Shown: positions 41,787 through 50,779 of the stretch, in pieces
Layout of the letters: the number at the start of each line of letters is the position of its first letter
Numbering within the stretch: the stretch's first letter is position 1
Assembly (NCBI GenBank): GCA_900314995.1
Contig: OMXK01000009.1
Location: 1-64,000, forward strand
Direction of reading: 5' to 3'
DNA: 64,000 nucleotides
DNA from: an uncultured Prevotella sp.
Lineage (GTDB): Bacteria > Bacteroidota > Bacteroidia > Bacteroidales > Bacteroidaceae
The notes under the pieces: model-generated
What the model was told of the DNA's origin: nothing
What the model saw: only the letters and a program-made list of their open reading frames with translations
Database searches by the model: none
Program-made: the position numbers and the translations under genes

Positions 41787-41900
41787 ATGGACGATTACCC
41801 GGCGGATACTAATAATTCGTAAAGGCGGGGGATGAGCGAGCAAGGCTGCTAATCCCTTTGCCGCTAAAACCATTTCACAAACGAAAAAAGGATTAGCAAG
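41787..41900 (+). promoter_or_regulatory. corA 5' leader with start-site hairpin
   Basis: The leader has a 10-codon frame (ATG 41787, MDDYPADTNNS). A TGCTAATCC (41847-41855) / GGATTAGCA (41890-41898) stem follows; its right arm ends two bases before the corA ATG (41901). Folding would hide the ribosome landing site. This suggests control at initiation, perhaps by ion level or by translation of the short frame. No known Mg2+ riboswitch is recognised. Confidence 0.5.
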
Positions 41901-42827
41901 ATGAAGACTTTCTGGAACACCCAAGGCGGACTGAGTCAGCTCACAGAGTGGCAGTCCAATTGCTGGATACAGGTGACATGCCCCACCGAAGATGACCAGC
42001 GCGAACTCGAAGAGAAGTTCAACATTCCCGATTATTTCATGTCGGACATCAGCGATACCGACGAGCGTGCCCGTTATGAGTACGACGACGGATGGATGCT
42101 CATCATCCTCCGTATCCCCTATGTCAAGGAGATACGGTCGAGAACACCGTATACCACCGTGCCGCTGGGTATTATCCATAAGCGCGACGTCACCATCACC
42201 GTCTGCTACTACGAGACGAACATGATGATCGACTTCGTGTCTTACCAGCAGAAGCGCAATGAGGGCTTTACAGACTATGTCGACATGATCTTCCGCCTGT
42301 TCCTATCCAGTGCCGTCTGGTATCTGAAGCGCCTGAAGCAGATATCGATGCTCATCGATAAGGCCAAACGCAATCTCGACCGTGAGGTGAACAATGAGAG
42401 TCTGATAGGTCTCAGCCGTCTGCAAGACTCGCTCACCTACTTCCAGACTTCCATCCGAGGCAACGAGAACTTGCTCCAGAAGCTGAAGTTCAAACTCCAG
42501 ATCGATGAACTCGATGCCGACTTGATCGAAGACGTCAATATCGAGATGTCGCAGGCCCGAGAGACCACCAGCATCTATTCCGATATCCTGGAGTCGACGA
42601 TGGACACCTATTCCAGCATCATCAACAACAATATGAACACGGTGATGCGTACGCTGACCTCCGTCACGATCATCATGATGATTCCAACGCTCGTTACCTC
42701 TATGTTCGGTATGAACCTGGTGAACGGCATGGAGGAAAAACCCTGGGGCTTCTTCTTCGCGATGGTAGTTTCGGTGGGTATTTCGGCAATGGCATGGTGG
42801 TTTTTCCGCCACAAACGGCTCGTTTAG
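41901..42827 (+). CDS. corA: CorA family magnesium/divalent cation transporter
   Basis: 308 residues. A large cytoplasmic N-terminal domain is followed by two C-terminal membrane helices, with the channel signature GMN in TSMFGMNLVNGMEE (about 272-285). It forms a pentameric Mg2+ (or Co2+/Ni2+) channel. It begins right behind the hairpin leader, so expression may be set at translation start. Monocistronic, with a new promoter after it. Confidence 0.93.
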   Translation: MKTFWNTQGGLSQLTEWQSNCWIQVTCPTEDDQRELEEKFNIPDYFMSDISDTDERARYEYDDGWMLIILRIPYVKEIRSRTPYTTVPLGIIHKRDVTITVCYYETNMMIDFVSYQQKRNEGFTDYVDMIFRLFLSSAVWYLKRLKQISMLIDKAKRNLDREVNNESLIGLSRLQDSLTYFQTSIRGNENLLQKLKFKLQIDELDADLIEDVNIEMSQARETTSIYSDILESTMDTYSSIINNNMNTVMRTLTSVTIIMMIPTLVTSMFGMNLVNGMEEKPWGFFFAMVVSVGISAMAWWFFRHKRLV

Positions 42828-42870
42828 CATCTTTTAACTTTATTTTAGGCTTAATTCTTTACTTTTTTCG

Positions 42871-42970
42871 TACCTTTGACCCCAAATAGCCTGCATGCAG
42901 ACGCTTGTTGGGCTATAGGGATGATGGTGCTAGCACCATGATACGTATAGTCAATAACTAAAAAAGTTAA
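42871..42970 (+). promoter_or_regulatory. Promoter and structured leader of the DUF349 gene
   Basis: TACCTTTG at 42871-42878. The leader contains a perfect palindrome ATGGTGCTAGCACCAT (42924-42939) and TAGCC/GGGCTA arms (about 42887-42916) around CTGCATGCAG. Confidence 0.55.
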
Positions 42971-44791
42971 ATGATGGACTCTCAAGACAACACCCTCGTC
43001 AATGGCGCAGCCGCTTCTCCAGCCGAAGTACAGGGTCAGAACGAAGTAATCAATGAAGCGGTAGAGGAACAGCCTCGCAAGGTCTATGAATCCAAGTCAG
43101 AGATTCTGGAACGAGTGAGAGAAATCGCCCATGGTGACGAAGCCCCTCAGAAGGATGAGGTAGACTATCTGAAGACTGCCTTCTACAAGTTGCATGTCGC
43201 TGAGCGCGAGGCCCAACTCAAGGCCTACATCGAAGCCGGCGGTGATCCCGAACAGTATCAGATTGCCCCTGATGAAACCGAAGAGGCTTTCAAGGCCGAA
43301 ATGGGTATCATCAAGGAAAAGCGTGCGAAGCTCCTGAAGGAGCAGGAAGCCGAGAAACAGGAGAATCTGGCCAAGAAACTGGCGATCATCGAGCAGATAA
43401 AGGGCATGATCACAACCCCCGAGGAAGCCAACAAGAGCTATAAGGAGTTCCAGGAATTACAGCAGCAATGGCGTGAGATCAAGAACGTGCCTGCCGAGAA
43501 GGCCAACGAGCTCTGGCGTAACTATCAGCTCTACGTGGAGCAGTTCTATGACATGCTTCGACTGAACAGCGAGGCGCGTGAACTCGACTTCAAGAAGAAT
43601 CTCGAAGCCAAGCAGCATCTCTGTGAGGTGGCAGAAAAGCTTGCCGACGAGGAGGATGTCATCAGCGCCTTCCACCAGTTGCAGAAGCTGCATCAGGAAT
43701 ACCGTGAGATCGGTCCTGTCAGCAAGGAACTGCGCGAGGAGATATGGAACCGTTTCAAGGCCGCTTCTACCGTCATCAACAAGCGCCATCAGCAGCATTT
43801 CGAGGGTATCCGTGCCAAGGAGGAGGATAACCTGGCCCGCAAGACGGCCCTCTGCGAGAAGGTGGAGGCCATTGCTGCCGAAGAGAACAAGGGCAGCGGC
43901 GACTGGGAAAAGCATACCAAGCAGATTATCGAACTGCAGACGGAGTGGAAGACCATCGGCTTCGCCCCGCAGAAGATGAACGTGAAGATATTCGAGCGCT
44001 TCCGTGCTGCCTGCGACGACTTCTTCGGACGCAAGGCAGAGTATTTCCGTAATCTCAAGGATGCCTTCAAGGAGAATGCCGAGAAGAAGCGTGCCCTGAT
44101 TGAGAAAGCAAAGGCGCTGCAAGACTCTACTGACTGGAAGTCGACGAGCGACAAGCTGGTGGCTCTGCAGAAAGAGTGGAAGACCATCGGCATGGTGCCC
44201 AAGAAGCTGGGCGATCAGCTGTGGGAGGAGTTCCTCGGAGCCTGCAACAAGTTCTTCGAGGCCCGCAAGGCTGCGGGAGTAGGGCAGCACAGCGAGGAGC
44301 ATGCCAACCTGAGCAAGAAGCGTGAGGTCATCGCCAAGCTGAAGGCCGTCGCAGAAGAGGCCGGCGACAATGTCCAGGAGAAAGTGCAGGCGCTGGTGGA
44401 GGAATATAATGCCATCGGCCACGTGCCATTCAAGGAGAAGGATAAGGTTTACGAGGAGTATCATGCCGTGCTCGACAAGCTCTATAAGGAGCTGAACATC
44501 AGCGTGGCCAAGAAGCGCCTGAACAACTTCAAGCAGAATCTGAAGCAGGTGGCTGAGCGTGGCGAGAATGCCCTCGACAACGAGCGCGCCCGCTTGTTCC
44601 GCCAGTATGAGGCTATCAAGCAGGAGGTTCAGACCTACGAGAACAACCTTGGTTTCCTCAATGCCAGCTCGAAGAAGGGCAATAGCCTGATCGACGAGAT
44701 GAACCGCAAGGTGCAGAAGCTGAAGGACGACATGAATCTCGTCCGCGAGAAAATCAAGGCCATCGATGCCGAGAACGCCAGCAAAGAGTAA
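42971..44791 (+). CDS. DUF349 multi-repeat protein
   Basis: 606 residues, very charged and helical. I count five DUF349-type units with a shared pattern (W-x-x-I-G-x-x-P...LW/IF-x-x-F...F): WREIKNVPAEKANELWRNY, YREIGPVSKELREEIWNRF, WKTIGFAPQKMNVKIFERF, WKTIGMVPKKLGDQLWEEF and YNAIGHVPFKEKDKVYEEY. DUF349 proteins form long helical bundles. The function is not established for Bacteroidetes. Start is ATGATG at 42971 or 42974. It follows a structured leader and is terminated cleanly. Confidence 0.88.
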   Translation: MMDSQDNTLVNGAAASPAEVQGQNEVINEAVEEQPRKVYESKSEILERVREIAHGDEAPQKDEVDYLKTAFYKLHVAEREAQLKAYIEAGGDPEQYQIAPDETEEAFKAEMGIIKEKRAKLLKEQEAEKQENLAKKLAIIEQIKGMITTPEEANKSYKEFQELQQQWREIKNVPAEKANELWRNYQLYVEQFYDMLRLNSEARELDFKKNLEAKQHLCEVAEKLADEEDVISAFHQLQKLHQEYREIGPVSKELREEIWNRFKAASTVINKRHQQHFEGIRAKEEDNLARKTALCEKVEAIAAEENKGSGDWEKHTKQIIELQTEWKTIGFAPQKMNVKIFERFRAACDDFFGRKAEYFRNLKDAFKENAEKKRALIEKAKALQDSTDWKSTSDKLVALQKEWKTIGMVPKKLGDQLWEEFLGACNKFFEARKAAGVGQHSEEHANLSKKREVIAKLKAVAEEAGDNVQEKVQALVEEYNAIGHVPFKEKDKVYEEYHAVLDKLYKELNISVAKKRLNNFKQNLKQVAERGENALDNERARLFRQYEAIKQEVQTYENNLGFLNASSKKGNSLIDEMNRKVQKLKDDMNLVREKIKAIDAENASKE

Positions 44792-44815
44792 AAGCGTCTC
44801 TTAACATAAACCCGA

Positions 44816-44849
44816 AGAGGGCGTAGCAGTCATTTGCTACGCCCTCTTT
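44816..44849 (+). terminator. Terminator of the DUF349 gene
   Basis: GAGGGCGTAGCA (44817-44828) and TGCTACGCCCTC (44835-44846), perfect 12-bp stem, then TTTG. Confidence 0.85.
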
Positions 44850-44963
44850 GCATCAGCAGCGCAATCACGCCCGCCAACACGTTGATCACAAAAGATTTCC
44901 CCTTAGATTTTTATAAAAACGGCTTTTTTGATGGCGAAATTTGCAAAATTCTAGTCAACTCTA

Positions 44964-45430
44964 CACTAAATGTGTCTAAACGTTTGTAATACAGCTATTT
45001 ACAAGTTTTTTATCTATACACTAACTATTCACTAACTCTACACTAACCCTTCACTAACTCTACACAGCCCCTCCGGTCATTCTACACAGCCTCTCCACTT
45101 CCGATTCTTACCAATTTACATAACGACAACCCCATAGTTACATAACGACAAACGCATGCTTACATTACGACAAACCATCAGTTACCCGTAAGCAAATTGC
45201 TAAATTCTCTAGAGAATTTTATAATCATCTTCTGTCAACCTCCCATTCTTCTGCCGATAAAAGCCCCATCACTTACGCTCAAACTAGCACGTTGCTGGCA
45301 CTCTATTTGCCAAAAAATACCCATTTTTGTGTAAAGTTAGTGTAGAGTTTGTGAAGGGTTTGTGAATAGTTAGTGTATAGTTGGTTTGGCATCAAAACAT
45401 TGATATACAACAAAATAGACAACTTTTGTG
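44964..45430. repeat. Second two-fold symmetric 11-bp-phased repeat array (array B), no VirE gene adjacent
   Basis: CACTAAC is at 45019, 45030, 45041 and 45052 (spacing exactly 11), with CACAGCC continuing the register at 45063 and 45085. The inverted motif GTT(A/T)GTG is at 45336, 45347, 45358 and 45369 (spacing exactly 11). Outer copies lie exactly 55 bp from each array start (CACTAAA at 44964; TTTTGTG at 45424). Symmetry centre about 45197. Three copies of TTACAT(A/T)ACGACAA at 45116, 45138 and 45160 (spacing 22) and the 40-bp core lie between. Geometry equals array A; the 11-bp motif differs. No gene is supported in 44792-45666. Confidence 0.8.
45181..45220. repeat. 40-bp core of array B with perfect 18-bp palindrome
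   Basis: Gap-free match to 4496-4535. Contains AAATTCTCTAGAGAATTT, a perfect palindrome (45202-45219), preceded by CGTAAG. GCAA/TTGC arms (45192-45200) sit at the array centre. Confidence 0.78.
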
Positions 45431-45614
45431 TAGAGTTGAATAGATTTTTATGTGTTTCAGACTAAAATTTCAATTTTCTAAATGACTAAAAAGCATGAAA
45501 CTTTACATTATGCTGAATATTTCTTGCTGAATATTACTTCCTGAACATGCCAAAAGAAAATCATAAAAAATCATAAGATACGAGCAATTGTGATACAGAT
45601 TCCACATTTTTTTG

Positions 45615-45622
45615 TATCTTTG
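45615..45622 (+). promoter_or_regulatory. -7 box of gltS
   Basis: TATCTTTG, 44 bp before the gltS ATG. The preceding 180 bp to array B are AT-rich and hold two copies of TGCTGAATATT, with no gene. Confidence 0.65.
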
Positions 45623-45666
45623 TAACACCAATAACGGGTACTAATCTTTAGAACAATGAATTACGC

Positions 45667-46935
45667 ATGACAAGTATTGAACTAGACATGATACAAACTG
45701 CCGGCATCGGTGCCTTGGCCCTCATCGTCGGTATGATTTTAACGCGTAAGGTCGCTTTCCTGCAGAAGTTCTGCGTGCCGTCACCAGTAAGCGGTGGTAT
45801 CATCTTTTCATTGATCACTCTGGCCCTGTATGGTTGGTTCGATATAGAGGTGTCGTTCGATGGCACGCTGAATGATGTCTTTATGCTGGCATTCTTTACC
45901 AGCGTCGGTTTCCAGAGCGATTTCAAGGTATTGAAGCAAGGCGGCAAACTCTTGGTGATCATGCTTGTACTGCTGGTAGTCATTATTGCTCTGCAGAACT
46001 TGATGCCAATGGGAATTACCCGTCTCATGGGGGTTGATCCTTTGATAGGTATGGCTGCTGGCAGTATATCCATGACAGGCGGACATGGTACGGCAGGCGG
46101 ATTTGCAAGTGTGCTCGAAGGGATGGGACTCGAAGGTGCAGGCACCATCGGTATGGCTGCTGCTACCTTCGGCCTGATTGCGGGTTCCATGATTGGCGGC
46201 CCGTTGGCAGAGCGGATTATCCGCACAAAACTGACGCATGAACAGGTGCAGCCGAAAGATGACGAGATTGACCCCGCAATGGCTGGTATCGAGAGCGACG
46301 AGGCATCGCCAACGGGTCGAAAAAAGCGCATCAGTACGAACGAGCAGGAGTTCCAGCAGTATGCCAAGGCTTTTTATTGCATTTTCCTGGTTATGGGTGG
46401 CGGCACCCTGTTGAGTTGGCTGTTCACAAAGACGGGCATCACGTTCCCGACTTATTTCGGAGCCTTGATCTTGGCAGCCATCACTCGTAATACCATAGGA
46501 TTCGTCAGCTACAAGGACGAAGATAAGTGGGAGAAGGCGGAAAAGTTGCTTGATATGGAGCGAATCATCAGTGTCGGTAATATCTGCCTGTCTTTCTTCC
46601 TTGGTATGGCCATGATCTCCCTCAAGCTTTGGGAGCTTCAAAGCCTGGCACTTCCGTTGATAGTCATCCTGGTGTCCCAGGTCGTTATGATGGCCATGTT
46701 TGCCTACATTGTGGCATTCCCTTTGTTGGGTCGCGACTACGACGCTGCCGTCCTCTGTGCCGGAATTTGTGGTTTCGGCCTTGGCGCTACCCCCAATGCG
46801 ATGGCCAACATGAGTGCTGTATGCTACAAATACCGCTATACCGTCAAGCCTTTCCTCATCGTCCCCATCATCGGAGCCATGTTCGCCGATCTGATCAATA
46901 CCGGCATCATCTCCCTATTCCTGAATCTGTTGTAA
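45667..46935 (+). CDS. gltS: Sodium/glutamate symporter (GltS family)
   Basis: 422 residues, about eleven membrane helices in two halves. Family segments: PSPVSGGIIFSLI (about 39-51), SMTGGHGTAGGFASVLEG (about 135-152, a re-entrant loop) and GFGLGATPNAMANMSAVC (about 363-380), the second re-entrant loop. A cytoplasmic linker of about 40 residues is rich in Asp, Glu and Lys. It imports glutamate with Na+. Its promoter is downstream of array B, so array proteins could affect it, but no link is proven. Confidence 0.9.
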   Translation: MTSIELDMIQTAGIGALALIVGMILTRKVAFLQKFCVPSPVSGGIIFSLITLALYGWFDIEVSFDGTLNDVFMLAFFTSVGFQSDFKVLKQGGKLLVIMLVLLVVIIALQNLMPMGITRLMGVDPLIGMAAGSISMTGGHGTAGGFASVLEGMGLEGAGTIGMAAATFGLIAGSMIGGPLAERIIRTKLTHEQVQPKDDEIDPAMAGIESDEASPTGRKKRISTNEQEFQQYAKAFYCIFLVMGGGTLLSWLFTKTGITFPTYFGALILAAITRNTIGFVSYKDEDKWEKAEKLLDMERIISVGNICLSFFLGMAMISLKLWELQSLALPLIVILVSQVVMMAMFAYIVAFPLLGRDYDAAVLCAGICGFGLGATPNAMANMSAVCYKYRYTVKPFLIVPIIGAMFADLINTGIISLFLNLL

Positions 46936-46968
46936 GTCTTCATCGTGTTGTGCATAATCCCCAATCGT

Positions 46969-48588
46969 ATGCATCGGCAAATACTCATAGTAATAGGATT
47001 CCTACTCTTCTCAGCCTCTATGCTTGCTGAGGATAGTCTACCCGTCATAGAGATTAAGGCAGACAGGACGATGATTTATCCCCAGCGAATGGAGCTGACG
47101 GGAGAAGAGACGTTGATGGATATCCTCCAGATGATGCCAGACCTGATGATCGTTGGTTACGAAGATGTCATCTCCGATTATAGTCTCCGTATCGACAACA
47201 GCCCGATGAATGGCGACACAAGGCTGATCCTGAGCCAGATGAAAGCCAGGGATATTGCCAGGATTCAGGTTTGCGACAATACAGGCGTGGCCAAGGGCTC
47301 CATCGGCATGGGCAAAGTGCTGGATATCAACATGGTAATGCCTGAATCGTTGGAAGGTTTCGTGGAGGGACAAGTAAGCTTTGGCAAGGATACAGAAGGT
47401 AATGGTACCGTGAATGCGCTATACGGCAGTCGGCATACCGATCTCTATGCCAATGCCTCTTATCGTTATAGGGGTGGGGACAATGAGTATCTGACGCTCC
47501 ACATGACGAATCGGTTTGATGACAGAAACAAGCTGCTGACCTACTTCACCCAGCAGTATCTGGGCTCTTCTTCAGGTGCTTCACGAAAGGTCATGGGCAG
47601 GGCGAGATACTTCCACACCTTCAATGATCTGGGTACCGAACTGCTCATCGTGGGTAGTTATCAGTATGCCAGTGATCCGTTGTTCTCCAACAAGCTGCCA
47701 TTGTATACCGTTGAGCTGAATACGCCTCTGGTGACCAAACGGCTGTCCATGATGCTGGGTTTCGAGGGCGATTTCCTCATGACCAGGCAAAAGCATACGG
47801 ACAGGAGTTGGGATGTCTTCAACAATGATATCTATCTGCAGTTCACCTATTCCCTGCCTAAGTGGAAGTTTACGATTGGCAATCGCGTGATGTTCTATAA
47901 CTATAGATTGATGGAAAAGAATGTCAGCCAAAAGTATTCTGACACCCGTGACAATGCGAATGCCTGTGTCATCTATGTTCCAGATAATCGCAATCAGATT
48001 CAGTTGGCCTATTATCGCAAATACTATAACCCTTCCTACATAGTTCTCTTTATGGATGACAATGCGATTCTTGATGGAGTAACCGGCTCTGCCGCTTCGC
48101 TCGACGAAGAATGGTTGAGGATTCAAGGACAGCTGGATGAAAGGGCTATCAATCAGGTGAAGCTGGCTTATGCCTATAGCAGGCAGAAGCTCACGCTAAA
48201 GGCAGAGGCCAGTCATTTTGTCATTGAAGACAGCGAGAATCTCACGGAGTTGGCCGCATCGGTATATTGGAAAAAGGATTGGCTGAGTCTGAAAGGCGGT
48301 GCCAATCTATATGCGGCAAAGAGTGGAGGCTATGCCGCATTCCGATTAGCCCCGACGGTCTATCTTCCTCATGACTGTCAGATCGGGATGCAGATGATAT
48401 ACTATACCAAGAACACGCCAAGATACGAGGCTACAGGCGTTTCGGTGTATGGCTGTCTGTCTGTGAACAAGCAGTTAGGAACGAGATGGAATCTGGGAAT
48501 TGATTGGCATGACATGTTTGATGCATTCTGTAGCGATGCGCTGATAAACCGCCATGCCGCGAATATCAAGTTGCAGTATAGATTCTAA
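46969..48588 (+). CDS. TonB-receptor-like outer membrane beta-barrel protein
   Basis: 539 residues from MHRQILIV, with a signal peptide to about LAED. An N-terminal plug-like region (ETLMDILQMMPDLMIVGYEDVISDYSLRIDNSPM, about 45-80 by segments) precedes a barrel of alternating aromatic strands that ends in the C-terminal Phe (KLQYRF), as expected for BAM-assembled barrels. No TonB box or carboxypeptidase-like domain is seen and no SusD gene follows. At 539 residues it is shorter than typical receptors (700+). It starts 33 bases after gltS and may share its transcript. Substrate unknown. Confidence 0.75.
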   Translation: MHRQILIVIGFLLFSASMLAEDSLPVIEIKADRTMIYPQRMELTGEETLMDILQMMPDLMIVGYEDVISDYSLRIDNSPMNGDTRLILSQMKARDIARIQVCDNTGVAKGSIGMGKVLDINMVMPESLEGFVEGQVSFGKDTEGNGTVNALYGSRHTDLYANASYRYRGGDNEYLTLHMTNRFDDRNKLLTYFTQQYLGSSSGASRKVMGRARYFHTFNDLGTELLIVGSYQYASDPLFSNKLPLYTVELNTPLVTKRLSMMLGFEGDFLMTRQKHTDRSWDVFNNDIYLQFTYSLPKWKFTIGNRVMFYNYRLMEKNVSQKYSDTRDNANACVIYVPDNRNQIQLAYYRKYYNPSYIVLFMDDNAILDGVTGSAASLDEEWLRIQGQLDERAINQVKLAYAYSRQKLTLKAEASHFVIEDSENLTELAASVYWKKDWLSLKGGANLYAAKSGGYAAFRLAPTVYLPHDCQIGMQMIYYTKNTPRYEATGVSVYGCLSVNKQLGTRWNLGIDWHDMFDAFCSDALINRHAANIKLQYRF

Positions 48589-48594
48589 TTGCCC

Positions 48595-48631
48595 ACAAAA
48601 AAATCGTGCAGACCCCATCGGTCTGCACGAT
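48595..48631 (-). terminator. Terminator of dnaK
   Basis: ATCGTGCAGACC and GGTCTGCACGAT (48603-48614, 48620-48631) enclose a 5-base loop. On the minus strand a T7 run follows. It also lies after the convergent barrel gene. Confidence 0.85.
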
Positions 48632-48655
48632 TCCTATCTGGTAATACTTTGTGAA

Positions 48656-50578
48656 TTACTTTACCTCCTCGAAGTCGGCATCCTGGATGTCGTCGGCTTT
48701 GTTGCCGCCAGCTTGCTGGCCACCGGCCTGCTGCTGACCACCTTGGTAGGTGTCACCACCTGGCTGGCCTGCCTGTCCTTGCTGGTACATCTGCTGTGAA
48801 GCAGTCTGCCAAGCTGCGTTGAGGGCTGCGATGGCAGTGTCGATAGCATTGACATCACCAGCCTTGTGGGCATCCTTCAGCTGCTGGAGGGCCTGTTCGA
48901 TAGCAGGCTTCTTGTCTGCAGGAATCTTGTCGCCAAGCTCGTTCAGCTGGTTCTCGGTCTGGAAGATCATAGAGTCAGCCTGATTCAGCTTGTCAACACG
49001 CTCGCGCTCCTTCTTATCGTTCTCGGCATTCTGCTCGGCCTCGGCCTTCATGCGGTTGATCTCATCCTGAGACAGACCAGACGAAGCCTCGATGCGGATG
49101 GCCTGCTCCTTACCAGTGGCCTTATCCTTGGCAGATACCTTCAGGATACCGTTGGCATCGATGTCGAAGGTTACCTCAATCTGAGGAATACCGCGGCGGG
49201 CAGGAGCAATACCTGTCAGATTGAACTGACCGATACTCTTGTTCTGAGCTGCCATCGGGCGCTCACCCTGCAGAACGTGGATGGTAACCTCTGTCTGATT
49301 GTCAGCTGCAGTAGAGAAGGTCTCGCTCTTCTTGCAAGGAATCGTCGTATTGGCCTCGATCAGCTTGGTCATCACACCACCCATCGTCTCGATACCCAGT
49401 GTCAGCGGGGTTACGTCGAGCAGCACGATGTCGCCTACACCACCTTCCTTGTTCAGGATGGCACCCTGGATAGCAGCACCAACGGCTACCACCTCATCGG
49501 GGTTCACACCCTTTGAAGGCTCCTTGCCGAAGTAGTTCTTCACCAGCGTCTGCACAGCAGGGATACGGCTTGAACCACCCACGAGGATCACCTCGTCAAT
49601 ATCAGCTGTTGTCAGTTTGGCATCAGCGATGGCCTTCTGACATGGAGCCAGACAAGCCTGGATCAGATCGTGAGCCAGCTGCTCGAACTTAGCACGAGTC
49701 AGCGTCTTCACCATGTGCTTAGGTACACCAGCCACAGGCATGATGTAAGGCAGGTTAATTTCAGTAGAGGTGCTTGAAGACAGTTCGATCTTTGCCTTCT
49801 CGGCAGCCTCCTTCAGACGCTGCATAGCCATCGGGTCGCTTGTCAGATCGGCACCCTCGTCGTTCTTGAACTCCTGAACGAGCCAGTCGATGATTACCTG
49901 GTCGAAATCATCACCACCCAGGTGAGTATCACCATTGGTAGAGAGCACTTCGAATACACCACCGCCAAACTCCAGGATAGAGATATCAAACGTACCACCA
50001 CCGAGGTCGAATACAGCGATCTTCATATCCTTATTGGCCTTATCGACACCGTATGCCAGAGCGGCAGCTGTAGGCTCATTGACAATACGCTTCACTTCGA
50101 GACCTGCAATCTGACCAGCCTCCTTGGTGGCCTGACGCTGAGAGTCAGAGAAGTATGCCGGTACGGTGATAACGGCCTCTTTAACCTCCTCGCCAAGATA
50201 ATCCTCTGCAGTCTTCTTCATCTTCTGAAGCACCATGGCAGAGATTTCCTGCGGTGTGTATTTACGGCCATTGATGTCAACACGGGGATAACCACCCTCA
50301 TTCACTACTGAATAAGGTACGCGAGCAATCTCCTTCTCGGTCTGCTGCCAGTTCTCACCCATGAAACGCTTGATAGAATAAACGGTGTTCTTAGGATTAG
50401 TGATGGCCTGACGCTTGGCAGGATCACCGATCTTACGCTCACCATTATCAACGAAACCAACTACCGAAGGAGTTGTGCGCTTACCCTCGCTGTTGGCAAT
50501 TACTACAGGCTCGTTACCTTCGAATACAGCAACGCAGCTGTTTGTAGTTCCTAAGTCAATTCCAATAATTTTTCCCAT
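48656..50578 (-). CDS. dnaK: Molecular chaperone DnaK (Hsp70)
   Basis: 640 residues. N-terminal ATPase: [18 protein letters not shown], then [18 protein letters not shown] and the third Hsp70 signature [17 protein letters not shown]. The substrate-binding domain begins about residue 390. The C-terminal lid ends in a Gln/Gly-rich tail and [15 protein letters not shown], the typical EEVK-like end. It folds and protects proteins with DnaJ and GrpE, neither of which is nearby. No CIRCE element is seen upstream. Confidence 0.98.
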   Translation of the reverse strand: MGKIIGIDLGTTNSCVAVFEGNEPVVIANSEGKRTTPSVVGFVDNGERKIGDPAKRQAITNPKNTVYSIKRFMGENWQQTEKEIARVPYSVVNEGGYPRVDINGRKYTPQEISAMVLQKMKKTAEDYLGEEVKEAVITVPAYFSDSQRQATKEAGQIAGLEVKRIVNEPTAAALAYGVDKANKDMKIAVFDLGGGTFDISILEFGGGVFEVLSTNGDTHLGGDDFDQVIIDWLVQEFKNDEGADLTSDPMAMQRLKEAAEKAKIELSSSTSTEINLPYIMPVAGVPKHMVKTLTRAKFEQLAHDLIQACLAPCQKAIADAKLTTADIDEVILVGGSSRIPAVQTLVKNYFGKEPSKGVNPDEVVAVGAAIQGAILNKEGGVGDIVLLDVTPLTLGIETMGGVMTKLIEANTTIPCKKSETFSTAADNQTEVTIHVLQGERPMAAQNKSIGQFNLTGIAPARRGIPQIEVTFDIDANGILKVSAKDKATGKEQAIRIEASSGLSQDEINRMKAEAEQNAENDKKERERVDKLNQADSMIFQTENQLNELGDKIPADKKPAIEQALQQLKDAHKAGDVNAIDTAIAALNAAWQTASQQMYQQGQAGQPGGDTYQGGQQQAGGQQAGGNKADDIQDADFEEVK

Positions 50579-50650
50579 AATTCTTATATTTTTAATTGTT
50601 ATTAATCTTGATTATTACACTCAAAATGTCACAAATAGGTAAGCAAACCA

Positions 50651-50706
50651 TGTGCCAAAATGGCTTTTCAAGCAAAAAATGTCTTTCCTTACGTCATTTT
50701 GGCACA
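50651..50706. promoter_or_regulatory. 12-bp inverted repeat between dnaK and divergent secreted-protein gene
   Basis: TGTGCCAAAATG (50651-50662) and CATTTTGGCACA (50695-50706), perfect arms 32 bp apart, in the divergent intergenic region. The right arm abuts the -33 element of the gene at 50780. Suggests a regulator site for one or both promoters. Confidence 0.5.
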
Positions 50707-50712
50707 AATTAT

Positions 50713-50743
50713 TTTGTTATTCGCTTGTTTTGTGTTATCTTTG
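50713..50743 (+). promoter_or_regulatory. Promoter of the secreted protein gene
   Basis: TTTG (50713-50716), a 19-bp spacer and TATCTTTG (50736-50743). Confidence 0.75.
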
Positions 50744-50779
50744 CACACAGAATTCTAAAATATTAAACTATCGGTAGTT

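Noticed and set aside
44964-45430. Chromosomal oriC
   Set aside because: No DnaA boxes (TTATCCACA-type) are seen and no dnaA, dnaN or typical oriC neighbours lie nearby.
50579-50779. CIRCE or HrcA operator before dnaK
   Set aside because: The CIRCE sequence (TTAGCACTC-N9-GAGTGCTAA) is absent; only an unrelated 12-bp inverted repeat is present.
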